From an uncultured Lachnospiraceae bacterium (lineage in GTDB: Bacteria > Bacillota > Clostridia > Lachnospirales > Lachnospiraceae): a stretch of 35,167 nucleotides of DNA. The position numbers and the translations under genes were made by a program. The stretch covers positions 1 to 35,167 of the forward strand of contig CANOCU010000038.1 in NCBI GenBank assembly GCA_947564645.1, written 5' to 3'. The notes beneath the pieces were generated by a model that saw only the letters and a list, made by a program, of their open reading frames with translations, searched no databases and was not told the DNA's origin. This document shows, piece after piece, positions 9,093 to 17,045 of the stretch (the first letter of the stretch is position 1; every line of letters starts with the position of its first letter).

Positions 9093-10316
9093 TTATCTTC
9101 CGTATCTGGCGGTTTCGTATCTGCTGTGGAGTGCAATGCCGTCTTCTGTCTGTGCAATGCCGGCGTTTTGCTCGATCTCGGCAGGGGATTCATAGACAGC
9201 GGGACGGTCTTTGCGATGCCGCCTTATCACTTTGCGGTATTCCCGGCGGATGCGTTCCCTCTCCGACAGCTTGCGGCGGCGCAGGGGAGCGGTTATATTG
9301 ACGACGTCATCCGTATCCTGCAGTTCTTCGACGATATCTCCGTTTTCGTCATTGACTGCCCGGAAGTCCTGGAAGACGGTGTAAACCTTCCTGACCAGGG
9401 CAAAGGCGAGCAGGACGAATATAACGATCGTGATGCCGTAGAAAATGTAGTCCAGCCACCAGGGAGCAGGCTTAACGTCTCCGTATTGCTCCATAAGAAT
9501 GGCCATGGGATCTTCGCCAACCGGTTCTTCTTCAGGCTGCGGCATCATTTCCGTGTAGTCTATCCTGACATCGGATTTCAGTTCCCTGAGATCGCGGTAA
9601 TGGCGGTTTGCGATGGTAAACAGCGCGGGCAGCGTAAGGAGCATGAGAAGCGCCAGGTAGATTGCCAGCATACCGCTTCCGATGCTGTAGATGCGCCGGG
9701 AGGGAAGGCTGCCGGTTCTTTTGTTCAGGAAAAGATAATGGTCGGTCTCGCTCACATAATGATATAGAAAGGCGGTCACGGCGTACAGAACGGCGCTGAA
9801 CAGGGCGGCGTTACATACGGAAGGGCCGTTAAAGTTCAGTGCAAGCACATAAGCCGCGCCGAAATAGAGCAGTACTGGAAAAGAGGGTTCCTTTAAGATA
9901 TCATAATAAGGGCGGTAGGACGGATCGGATTCGAGTGCGGCCTCCCGTTCTTTTTTCTTCTGCAGACGGGCAGTCAGCCGGTTCACGATCACGAACAATG
10001 TCTCGATAAGCACAAGCACCATATAACCCAGAAGCAGAAGGTTGTTGCGCAGGGATCCGGCCAGTACGAAACCGAGGGCTCCCGTGGCGGCCAAAGTCAG
10101 CGCCGAGAGGAACAGATAGGACAGAAGGTTTCTGCATTTGCCGGCGGCAAGATCGGTGGCCACGACAGGAAACAGGATGACCAGACATTTCAGATACAGA
10201 TAGGGGCCGACTGCAGTCTGATCCTTTACGCAGAGGACGTAGAGAAGCGGTATGATGATGGCCAGAACGAGCGTGGTATGGATCCATCCGGCGGTTGTTT
10301 TGATCAGTTTTCTCAA
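9093..10316 (-). CDS. Polytopic membrane protein, DUF4129-like C-terminus, third gene of moxR operon
   Basis: 407 residues. Several hydrophobic segments can be seen, among them residues about 13-30, 40-55, 65-85, 92-112, 150-190, 215-240 and one near 285-308. The cytoplasmic tail is rich in Arg/Lys and ends in an ETARYGR motif. That ending resembles the DUF4129 tail found in membrane partners of MoxR/DUF58 loci. The start is a TTG (10314-10316) behind AAAGGGGA. It follows the DUF58 gene by 27 nt and ends at a strong terminator, so it closes the operon. No transglutaminase-like domain, which often accompanies such proteins, is visible. Function is unknown; a role in envelope stress or complex assembly is inferred only from neighbours. 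Confidence 0.75.
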   Translation of the reverse strand: MRKLIKTTAGWIHTTLVLAIIIPLLYVLCVKDQTAVGPYLYLKCLVILFPVVATDLAAGKCRNLLSYLFLSALTLAATGALGFVLAGSLRNNLLLLGYMVLVLIETLFVIVNRLTARLQKKKEREAALESDPSYRPYYDILKEPSFPVLLYFGAAYVLALNFNGPSVCNAALFSAVLYAVTAFLYHYVSETDHYLFLNKRTGSLPSRRIYSIGSGMLAIYLALLMLLTLPALFTIANRHYRDLRELKSDVRIDYTEMMPQPEEEPVGEDPMAILMEQYGDVKPAPWWLDYIFYGITIVIFVLLAFALVRKVYTVFQDFRAVNDENGDIVEELQDTDDVVNITAPLRRRKLSERERIRREYRKVIRRHRKDRPAVYESPAEIEQNAGIAQTEDGIALHSRYETARYGR

Positions 10317-10343
10317 GGTGGTGGTCCCCTTTCTGTATTCGAG

Positions 10344-11516
10344 TCAGAAGTCGTTTACCTGTCTGCTGATCAGACGGATATTGTCTGCGGTATGCAGGGT
10401 GCAGGGTTCGTTTCGCGGACACGGAACGACCCACACGGCCTGTTCTTTGTCGATAAAGGACTCGATGGCGGCCTGGTTTGACACCGCGTTTTTGGAGATA
10501 AGGATTATGACCGCGTCTTCTGCCAGGTCTGCGTATTGATTGGCAAAACCGTCAAGCATGGCAGGAAGAGGCAGTACTTTCGCGTCTGCTCTGTGCACGG
10601 CCAGCAGCTGTTCGATATCGGTAAGCTGCTTCCTTCCGCCGGCCGGAGGCAGGCAGGTAAACTCCTGTCCATGGGGAGATGGAAGAGTATGGCCGGAGGG
10701 GGATTTGGCGGTCAGATCGGGCGCTGCCGTGATATTCGTACACAAGCCGACTTCCATTCCCCGGGCGATCATTTTCTGGGCCAGGGTGGCGGTCACGGAG
10801 ATGGCGTCTTCCGTCAGATATTCGTATTTCAGGATGCCGCTGTCCTCCACATCCAGGAAGAGAAGCACCTTTTCCATATGTGTGGATTCAAAGGTATTGA
10901 CCATCAGTTCCCCTGTTCTGGCGCTGGCTTTCCAGTTGATGGTCTTCATGGGATCGGTGACGGTATATTCGCGGATCGAGGCGTAGGCAAAAGGGTCTTC
11001 GAAGAGCCTTTTGGCGCATTGCACACTGCCCATAAGCCGTTCGCAGGTGACGAGGATATCCGAGACATTGGTCCGCGCGGCATAGACATACAGCTGCGTG
11101 TCTGCCGGGGCATCTATGGAGAACCGGCGTCTGTGCAGCATGGAGAAGGTTGTCAGGTAGGATTTGTCGATCCTGTAACAGCCGCGCTTCGTGCATCCTA
11201 CCGTCAGTTTTCTGGTGATTCGCTGATAACCGAGCAGGGCAAAGATATCTCGCTTGTAAGTATAATCGCTGACACTGGTGTTCTCACAGTTATGGAAGGC
11301 GAGTCTTTTATCCACATGAAAAGCCACTTCCAGAACGGGAAGCACCAGTTTCTTGCGGTTTTCGATCTGTTCGGTCATTTCTGCCTGTTCGCCCGCGTAG
11401 ATGAAATCCTGCAGGAAACGCAGAGTGACAAGCAAGTTACGGCTCCAGTGCTTTGTGTAATAGAGATTCCAGGCAAAAGCAAGGAGCAGAAAACTTAAGA
11501 AAAATAAACTGATCAT
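10344..11516 (-). CDS. DUF58 domain-containing protein
   Basis: 390 residues from the ATG at 11516, whose first base pairs form a 4-nt ATGA overlap with the moxR stop. That overlap favours this start over the in-frame TTG at 11528. One N-terminal membrane segment (residues about 3-15) is followed by beta-rich sequence and the DUF58 signature DPMKTINWKASARTGELMV, then a von Willebrand A-like fold strand (VLLFLDVEDSG). DUF58 proteins pair with MoxR ATPases, probably as substrates or adaptors. Their precise activity is not established. Confidence 0.88.
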   Translation of the reverse strand: MISLFFLSFLLLAFAWNLYYTKHWSRNLLVTLRFLQDFIYAGEQAEMTEQIENRKKLVLPVLEVAFHVDKRLAFHNCENTSVSDYTYKRDIFALLGYQRITRKLTVGCTKRGCYRIDKSYLTTFSMLHRRRFSIDAPADTQLYVYAARTNVSDILVTCERLMGSVQCAKRLFEDPFAYASIREYTVTDPMKTINWKASARTGELMVNTFESTHMEKVLLFLDVEDSGILKYEYLTEDAISVTATLAQKMIARGMEVGLCTNITAAPDLTAKSPSGHTLPSPHGQEFTCLPPAGGRKQLTDIEQLLAVHRADAKVLPLPAMLDGFANQYADLAEDAVIILISKNAVSNQAAIESFIDKEQAVWVVPCPRNEPCTLHTADNIRLISRQVNDF

Positions 11517-12475
11517 GGCCTTGTCCAATCTTCCGTGGGCAGGGAGATGCTGTTCAGCAGCCCGCGGATCGCTGCTTCCTTCTGCTGTGTGTAGGCTGCT
11601 TCCGAGATCATTCTGTGTGCCAGTACCGGAACAGCCACCGTCTTGATATCCTCAGGGGCGACGAAATCCCTTCCCTGCACCATGGCATACCCCTGGGAAG
11701 CGCGAAGCAGTGCCAGCGTACCGCGCGGGCTGACACCCTCCAGGATGCTGCGGGTGTTGGTGTCGCCGGAGCCTGAGGCGTATTTCCGGGTTCCCTGCAC
11801 AAGAGACACGATATAGTTTCGAAGATCTTCATGCACATAGATAGTGCGGCATTCTTTTTGCAGGGCCGCCATTTCCTGAAGCGTGCAGACCGGACGGATC
11901 GTCTCCAGCGGCTGGTCGTTGATATAGCGGTCAATCATCTGCCGTTCCTCGGTCTCGCTTAAGCTGCCCATGCTGATCCGCATCAGAAAACGGTCCATCT
12001 GCGCTTCGGGAAGCGGATAACAGCCCAGCGTTTCCACCGGGTTCTGTGTGGCGATCACGAAGAAGGGAACGCCCAGAGGACGGGTGGTGCCGTCCACGGT
12101 GACCTGTCCTTCTCCCATGCATTCCAGCAGACTGGACTGGGTTCTGGGAGTGGCCCGGTTGATCTCGTCTGCCAGCAGGAGATTCGTAAACACAGGACCT
12201 TCCTTGAAGACAAAAGCCCCCTTCTCCTGATTATAATAGGAAAGCCCGGTCACGTCGCTGGGCAGCAGGTCCGGTGTGAACTGGATCCGCCCGAAAGAAA
12301 ATTCCATGGAGCGGGCCAGGGATTTTGCCAATACCGTCTTGCCGGTTCCGGGCACATCTTCCAGCAGGACATGTCCGCCGGCTGCCAGTGCGGCGAGAAG
12401 AAGCTTAGTCACAGATTCCTTGCCGATGATCACGTTTGATACGTTGTCTTGGATGCGGGTCAATAAATCGTTCAT
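11513..12475 (-). CDS. MoxR family AAA+ ATPase
   Basis: 320 residues, AAA_3 (MoxR) family, a chaperone-like ATPase that acts with DUF58/VWA partners. Walker A is EDVPGTGKT (near residues 39-47), Walker B LLLADEINRA, and sensor 1 region IATQNPVE. The C-terminal lid follows. The ATG at 12475 has AAAGGA in front and gives the usual N-terminus; a longer in-frame start at 12544 would run through the hairpin element 12502-12555 and is rejected. It is the first gene of an operon of three, with a leader of about 185 nt if the promoter at 12666-12694 is used. Confidence 0.92.
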   Translation of the reverse strand: MNDLLTRIQDNVSNVIIGKESVTKLLLAALAAGGHVLLEDVPGTGKTVLAKSLARSMEFSFGRIQFTPDLLPSDVTGLSYYNQEKGAFVFKEGPVFTNLLLADEINRATPRTQSSLLECMGEGQVTVDGTTRPLGVPFFVIATQNPVETLGCYPLPEAQMDRFLMRISMGSLSETEERQMIDRYINDQPLETIRPVCTLQEMAALQKECRTIYVHEDLRNYIVSLVQGTRKYASGSGDTNTRSILEGVSPRGTLALLRASQGYAMVQGRDFVAPEDIKTVAVPVLAHRMISEAAYTQQKEAAIRGLLNSISLPTEDWTRP

Positions 12476-12501
12476 ATGCGTGGGATATCCTTTCTTCAAA
12501 C

Positions 12502-12555
12502 CTTGCACCGTGCTTTTCCTGGGTATTTGTGCCAAAGATGACATGGAGGTGCAAG
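12502..12555 (-). repeat. 54-nt hairpin element, copy A (moxR leader)
   Basis: Ends CTTGCACC and GGTGCAAG are 8-bp inverted repeats. Read on the minus strand it matches 30890-30943 at 47 of 54 positions with no gaps. It lies 26 nt before the moxR start codon, inside the predicted leader. No coding potential is apparent. Confidence 0.8.
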
Positions 12556-12665
12556 TGTGATATGATGATATAAAGCTATTTCCCGGATGGGTGACGACAT
12601 TGGATCCTTCCGGATGTGGCCCTGGCCGAAGCAGGAAGCAGAAATCCAGGATGCCGTTTACTACA

Positions 12666-12694
12666 AGTATAGCACAGAATAAGTGAAGTGTGGA
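12666..12694 (-). promoter_or_regulatory. Promoter of the moxR operon
   Basis: Minus strand: TCCACA (12689-12694), 17-nt spacer, TATACT (12666-12671) preceded by TGC, an extended -10. The rest of 12476-12781 holds the hairpin element and the approach to the divergent metallophosphoesterase remnant. Confidence 0.6.
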
Positions 12695-12781
12695 AGTTAA
12701 AACTTCCGTTACACATATGGAAAGGTCTTATGCGACTTTTTTCACGGATATTCATGCCAGGGTTGGCACGAGGGTACAAAT

Positions 12782-13566
12782 ATGAAGACGATCATACAAA
12801 AGATAGACGCCAGGCCGGGACAGCGGATCATTGCCACGAGCGATATTCACGGGCACCTGGAAAATCTGGTGGGGCTGCTTGGAAAACTGCGATATAGCGC
12901 GGACGATATTCTGGTTATTGTGGGCGATCTTATAGACAAAGAGCCGGAGAGTCTGCGGACGGTCCGCTATATCATGGAACTGTCTTCGAAGGGGCCGGTG
13001 TTTCTTTCGGAGGGAAATGTGGAGGAGCATCGGCTGGAGTTGCTCTGTGACACAAACACTGGCCCGTCAGTCTTTACCGTCATGAGGAAGCGGACTTAAG
13101 GCCGCTCTTCGCGTATGAACGCAGGATCATCAGCATGGACGGCGGCTGCGGCCTGAAAGAGGTCGGACAGCTTAATGCGCTTATTTTTCCGGACAGGGAT
13201 GCCGCTATGGAAGAGATCGAATGGGAGTATCAGGATGAGTTTCCGGTGGTGACTGCGCTTGACGGGCAGGAAGGCCGGCCGGCGTCCTTGTATATTCAGT
13301 ATTTTGACAGCCAGGTCGAACGGTTGGAGGAGCAGGACGGCATGGTGCGCTGCCGCCATTTAGGCAGCGGGATCGTCTTGTGGACGCCGTCTTCTTTTCT
13401 CTATCTGGCTGACGATGAGTCCTGGCATGTAGATGATTACAGCGATGCGCTGTTGGAAGTAAAGCCCGGGGACCGGATCTCGGTGGTGTTTCGCAATACC
13501 GGCGGGTGTTATGGGAAGAGTAACGGAGTACTGGGGTGGTATTATGGGCGCTGCGGTGCATGTTAG
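12782..13566 (+). pseudogene. Metallophosphoesterase pseudogene with internal deletion
   Basis: The N-terminal part (frame from 12782) has the calcineurin-type ligands: ATSDIHGH and VGDLIDKEPES, then LSEGNVEEHRLELLCDTN. After about 13057 the family sequence resumes in another frame (WPVSLYRHEEADLRPLF, DGGCGLKEVGQLNAL) and runs to 13566. The family normally has about 110-130 residues between these blocks, including the later metal-binding His residues; they are absent. The junction therefore marks an internal deletion that also shifted the frame, and the first frame stops at 13097-13099. Separate 105- and 143-residue frames remain. An active phosphatase is unlikely. Confidence 0.75.
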
Positions 13567-13706
13567 AAAATATAGGACTATGTTGGGTAGATTGCAATGT
13601 ATCTCTATGCAAGATATTGTTTTGCTTTGGCGTTTTGTCAAAATATATTACAATATGTTGTATTGTGCATATTGACGATAAACGATTTACCGAACAGAAA
13701 TCATGC

Positions 13707-13735
13707 ATGACAAGTGCAGGCTTCCATGCTATACT
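13707..13735 (+). promoter_or_regulatory. Promoter for the Rpn-family gene
   Basis: ATGACA (13707-13712), 17-nt spacer and TATACT (13730-13735) preceded by TGC. It predicts a leader of about 200 nt. The remaining 13567-13945 is AT-rich, with no credible small gene seen. Confidence 0.65.
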
Positions 13736-13875
13736 CATTGCAAAGCATACATTTCAAAATTCTAATACATATCTGGTCGTTATAACGGAAAACGGCTACT
13801 TTATGCCCAACGGGTGTCAGACGAAATCATGCTTTTAATCCAAATAAAAATGAAGAAAGCAGGAGATTTCGTAAA

Positions 13876-13941
13876 GGACAGGTTACAGTGAGGGTAACAT
13901 TGACTGTCCGTGGATATGGCTCTATTCTCCTGCAAAGGAGG
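13876..13941 (+). promoter_or_regulatory. Structured leader that can hide the ribosome-binding site
   Basis: Two hairpins precede the GTG start. The first has GGACAG (13876-13881) with CTGTCC (13904-13909) and an inner GTTAC/GTAAC pair. The second has CTCCT (13927-13931), a GCAA loop and AGGAG (13936-13940), which pairs the Shine-Dalgarno sequence itself. Confidence 0.55.
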
Positions 13942-13945
13942 TATT

Positions 13946-15004
13946 GTGGGCAGGAAAGATATCAGTTTAAAATCATATTTGCGGGACACTGCCAGGTACG
14001 CGGATCTTTGGAACGGCGGCGTTTTTCAGGGAAGGCAGATTGTCAGAGCGGAGGAATTGCAGGAAGTGACACCGGTTCGATCCGGAAAAGGACGGTCAGG
14101 AGCAGTGGAGAAGATCGGAGATATAGTCATGAAGCAGACTTATAGCGGACAGCGTTTTGCCATACTCTCGTTGGAAAATCAGGATGAAGTCGATTACGGG
14201 ATTCCCGTTCGTATCATGCTTCAGGAAGCGCTGGAATATGACAGACAGCTTCGTGATATCAGATCTCGGAATGAGAAGAAGAACGAAGAATACAGGGAAT
14301 GTCGAAAATCCTGGGAAGAGAATGGAGGAGGTATTCCGGAGAAAGTTTATAAGGATGCCGGAGAATTTCTGTATAAGATAAAGAAAGAGGACCGCCTTTT
14401 TCCGATGGCAACATTGGTGGTTTATTGGGGAGAAGAAATGTGGCAGGGACCAAAGAGCCTTTATGAGATGATGGATTTCGGAGACATGACTGGTGAAGTG
14501 GGAAGTGAACTAAAGAGTTTGATACCTGAATATCCCTTACATTTTCTTGATCTGTCATCCTTTGGGCATCTGGAATATTTTAAGACGGAGTTGCGTCCGC
14601 TGCTTGAATTGTATGCAAAACGGAACAGTAAAGAAACGTTGAAGGAATGCCTCGAAGTCAATGAAGCATATTGGGATATGAACAATGAGAGCTGGCATGT
14701 ACTCAGTCAGCTGACCGGCTCGAAGAGCCTGGAGAAGCTGGCCAGACGGAAGAGTAGAAGAAATGAGGAGGGTGAGAAAATGTTCAGACCGTTGGATGAT
14801 ATGATCAGTAATGCAAAGGCAGAAGGTTTAGCGGAAGGAAAGGCCGAATCCATAGTGGATCTGTTGGAAGAATATGGAACTGTACAGGATAAATTAAAGA
14901 AAGAAATTTTCAAGCAGAGAGATCTTCAGATTTTGAAGGAGTGGCTTAAACTGGCAGTACGGGTGAAGAATGCGGACGAATTTGCACGGCAGATGTATCA
15001 GTAG
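13946..15004 (+). CDS. Rpn family recombination-promoting nuclease/putative transposase
   Basis: 352 residues from a GTG at 13946, placed 4 nt after AGGAGG; this start gives the family opening GRKDISLKSYLRDTARYADLW. Rpn/YhgA-type proteins (PD-(D/E)XK fold, PF04754-like or PF12784-like) are DNA endonucleases that promote RecA-independent recombination in E. coli. Recognisable blocks are WNGGVFQGRQIV, ILSLENQDEVDYGIPVRIM with the E-x-Q catalytic strand, and LFPMATLVVYWGEEMW. The C-terminal region has a helical stretch with AEGLAEGKAES repeats, usual in this family. It is not flanked by transposon ends. An earlier ATG at 13910 has no ribosome-binding site. Confidence 0.85.
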   Translation: MGRKDISLKSYLRDTARYADLWNGGVFQGRQIVRAEELQEVTPVRSGKGRSGAVEKIGDIVMKQTYSGQRFAILSLENQDEVDYGIPVRIMLQEALEYDRQLRDIRSRNEKKNEEYRECRKSWEENGGGIPEKVYKDAGEFLYKIKKEDRLFPMATLVVYWGEEMWQGPKSLYEMMDFGDMTGEVGSELKSLIPEYPLHFLDLSSFGHLEYFKTELRPLLELYAKRNSKETLKECLEVNEAYWDMNNESWHVLSQLTGSKSLEKLARRKSRRNEEGEKMFRPLDDMISNAKAEGLAEGKAESIVDLLEEYGTVQDKLKKEIFKQRDLQILKEWLKLAVRVKNADEFARQMYQ

Positions 15005-15075
15005 AAGTGGTGATATAGCAGTAAACGATATAAATATATAATGCAAAAGTTATAATAATATACAAACATATATAT

Positions 15076-15105
15076 TTTACATGATAAGAACTCCAATGTT
15101 ATAGT
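15076..15105 (+). promoter_or_regulatory. Promoter for the AEC transporter
   Basis: TTTACA (15076-15081), 18-nt spacer and TATAGT (15100-15105) with TGT in front, an extended -10. It lies in AT-rich DNA after the Rpn-family gene. Confidence 0.55.
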
Positions 15106-15126
15106 TGTAAAGAATAAAGTATTACC

Positions 15127-15144
15127 GAAAAGCATCGGCTTTTC
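15127..15144 (+). other. Small hairpin in the AEC transporter leader
   Basis: GAAAAGC and GCTTTTC pair over 7 bp around an ATCG loop. No T-run follows, so it is not a classic terminator. It sits about 33 nt before the start codon. Confidence 0.4.
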
Positions 15145-15177
15145 AGAAGACGAGAGCAGACAAAAGGAGTTTTTAGA

Positions 15178-16092
15178 ATGGAAATCGTAAGCTTATTGTT
15201 CCGGCAGAATGTGATCATGTTTCTGTATCTTTTTATCGGGTATATACTTTATAAGAAGAAAGTGATCACGGCACAGGGAAGCGGTGAGATCGGAAAACTG
15301 CTCTTATACGTGATCATGCCGGCCGCGATCATCAAGTCCTACATAAAGGATTATTCGAAAGAAATGCTGGCGGGCTTTCTGGTTTCCTTCCTGGCAGCGC
15401 TTGGCGCATTGCTGCTTGCGATGCTGATCAGCAGGTTGGTGTTTCGAAGGAAATCCGCGATCCGGCAGTTCGGGGCTGCGTTTTCCAACGCCGGGTTTAT
15501 CGGTATCCCGTTGGTACAGATGACGCTGGGGGAGGAAGCGGTATTCTATGTGGCTTCTTTTGTGGCCATCCTGAATATTCTGCAGTGGACTTACGGGGTC
15601 TTTATCATGACGGGGGATAAGTCCCAGATCAGCTTAAAGAAGATCACGACGAATCCGATCGCGGTCAGTCTGGTCATCGGACTTCTGCTGTTTTTCCTGC
15701 CGATAGAACTTCCGGCTATCGTGACGGGAGTGATCGGGACACTGGCGTCCATGAACGGTCCGCTGGCCATGATCGTGCTGGGCGCGTATCTGGCGCAGGT
15801 GCCGCTTAAGGAATTGTTTACGGATAAACTGACGTATCTGTGCGCGGCGGTACGGCTGCTCCTCATTCCGGTTCTGACGATGGTATGCCTGTTCCTGATT
15901 CCGGATGGATTCGGCACGGTGCGTTTGGCGGTGATGCTTGCGGCAGCGGCGCCGGTGGGGTCGAATGTGGCGATCTTTGCACAGATTTACCACAAAGAAT
16001 ACACGGATGCGGTGAAGGATGTGTGCCTGAGTACGGTGCTGAGTATTCTGACCATGCCGGTGGTGATCGGGCTTGCCAATTATGTATGGTAG
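15178..16092 (+). CDS. AEC family transporter (auxin efflux carrier/malate permease type)
   Basis: 304 residues with about ten hydrophobic segments in the two-fold repeat typical of AEC carriers (PF03547). Members export or exchange organic acids such as malate, or other small anions; the substrate here is unknown. Diagnostic stretches are VIMPAAIIKSY, FSNAGFIGIPLVQ and AAAAPVGSNVAIFAQIY. The ATG at 15178 has AAAAGGAG in front. The 3' end overlaps by 13 nt the end of a convergent, damaged LysR gene. AEC genes often sit beside LysR regulators, though usually divergent from them. Confidence 0.9.
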   Translation: MEIVSLLFRQNVIMFLYLFIGYILYKKKVITAQGSGEIGKLLLYVIMPAAIIKSYIKDYSKEMLAGFLVSFLAALGALLLAMLISRLVFRRKSAIRQFGAAFSNAGFIGIPLVQMTLGEEAVFYVASFVAILNILQWTYGVFIMTGDKSQISLKKITTNPIAVSLVIGLLLFFLPIELPAIVTGVIGTLASMNGPLAMIVLGAYLAQVPLKELFTDKLTYLCAAVRLLLIPVLTMVCLFLIPDGFGTVRLAVMLAAAAPVGSNVAIFAQIYHKEYTDAVKDVCLSTVLSILTMPVVIGLANYVW

Positions 16093-16715
16093 CGGATTAT
16101 ATTGGTGTCGCAGGGCAGGCGGAAAAGCTCGCGGTAAAATACCGGATGATCACATCCCTGCACAGTGTGACCGCAGGCGTCAGCCGAATAGATAGAGGGC
16201 CGGGTAAGCAAAGGATGCCCGTCAGGCAGTGCAAGCTGAATCTCCTCGTTCAACAGGACGCGGCAGGAGGCGGTGTCTGACGGCAGCTTCCAGTCGGAGG
16301 AGATGATGAGCTCATCGGCGCCGGGCAGATGCTCCTGATCGGCCTGCAGGATATGGAGCAGGACAGAAGGGTCGGCGTTTTTGATCTCCCGATACAGATC
16401 GGGCAGCAGCATGGAGGCGGACAGAATGCTTAAGTTGACGGTCTTAGAAGCCGTGCCGCGCATCGTCCTGATCTCCAGTGCAGCATTGTCCAGTGCGGTA
16501 AAAGCCTCATCTACATGCTTTAGGAAGACTGCACCGTAGGCATTGAGCACGATGCGTTTGCCTACCCGGTCGAATAAGGGAGCGCCCACTTCCTGTTCCA
16601 GGCGTTTGAGGACCTGGCTTAGGGAAGGCTGGGAGATATGAAGTTGCTCTGCGGCGGCGGAGATATTCTGTGTCCGCGCGATCGCCTGAAAGTATTGCAG
16701 CTGTAGCAGTTCCAT
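16080..16715 (-). pseudogene. LysR family regulator, C-terminal domain truncated, probably inactive
   Basis: The N-terminal winged helix is intact: MELLQLQYFQAIARTQNISA, then AAEQLHISQPSLSQVLKRLE. The linker and first part of the inducer-binding domain follow to LALPDGHPLLT. The protein then ends after about 45 unrelated residues at 211, whereas LysR proteins have about 290-310. In the next frame downstream of codon 165-170 the sequence LTPAVTLCRDVIIRYF resembles the usual LysR C-terminal helix, suggesting that some 70-80 residues were deleted with a frame change. The start has AGGAGG 11 nt upstream. The shortened protein could still bind DNA. Confidence 0.65.
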
Positions 16716-16754
16716 GAACAGATAAGCCTCCTGATAACAGATAAGCCGGTGAAT

Positions 16755-16794
16755 GCAGGGCCGAAAACGAAATTTCTAAGGTCGTTAACTATAG
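16755..16794 (+). repeat. 40-nt dispersed intergenic motif, copy 1
   Basis: Gap-free match to 24567-24606 (33 of 40) and 26837-26876 (32 of 40). Shared core: GAAA-C-AATTTCTA-GTCGTTAACTATA. It lies in the lysR upstream region, next to that gene's -10. Confidence 0.75.
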
Positions 16795-16821
16795 TATAAT
16801 GGAAATACCTTTCGATTGTAA
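16793..16821 (-). promoter_or_regulatory. Promoter of the lysR-type gene
   Basis: Minus strand: TTACAA (16816-16821), 17-nt spacer, TATACT (16793-16798). The lysR transcript would start inside the 40-nt motif at 16755-16794. Confidence 0.6.
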
Positions 16822-16851
16822 TATTTTTAACTATAAATTATTATAAAAATC

Positions 16852-17027
16852 GTAACAGTTCAGCCCTCATCATTCATAAAAGCGGCTGCTACGCATCCGA
16901 CGCCGCGTTGCGGCTCAGCTTTTATTTCATTATGAGGGCGCTCCGCTCATGTAACAATTTGCAATCAGTGCTTTGTGTGCAAGCACCCACGCACAGACCG
17001 CAAATTATTTCATGGCTGAACTGTTAC
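16852..17027. repeat. 176-nt fold-back element with 14-bp terminal inverted repeats
   Basis: GTAACAGTTCAGCC (16852-16865) is perfectly complementary to GGCTGAACTGTTAC (17014-17027). Inside are two further stems. One has CCCTCAT (16864-16870)/ATGAGGG (16932-16938) with ATAAAAGC (16876-16883)/GCTTTTAT (16918-16925). The other has AATTTGC (16956-16962)/GCAAATT (17000-17006) with GTGCTT/AAGCAC. Together they would fold as a three-way junction. It has no coding capacity of its own and looks like a small non-autonomous (MITE-like) or REP-like element. It ends 18 nt before the SGNH hydrolase start. Confidence 0.7.
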
Positions 17028-17045
17028 CAAAGACTGGAGGGCATT

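Noticed and set aside
13946-15004. Complete insertion sequence around the Rpn-type gene
   Set aside because: No terminal inverted repeats or target duplications flank it; this family is usually not found within a classic transposon.
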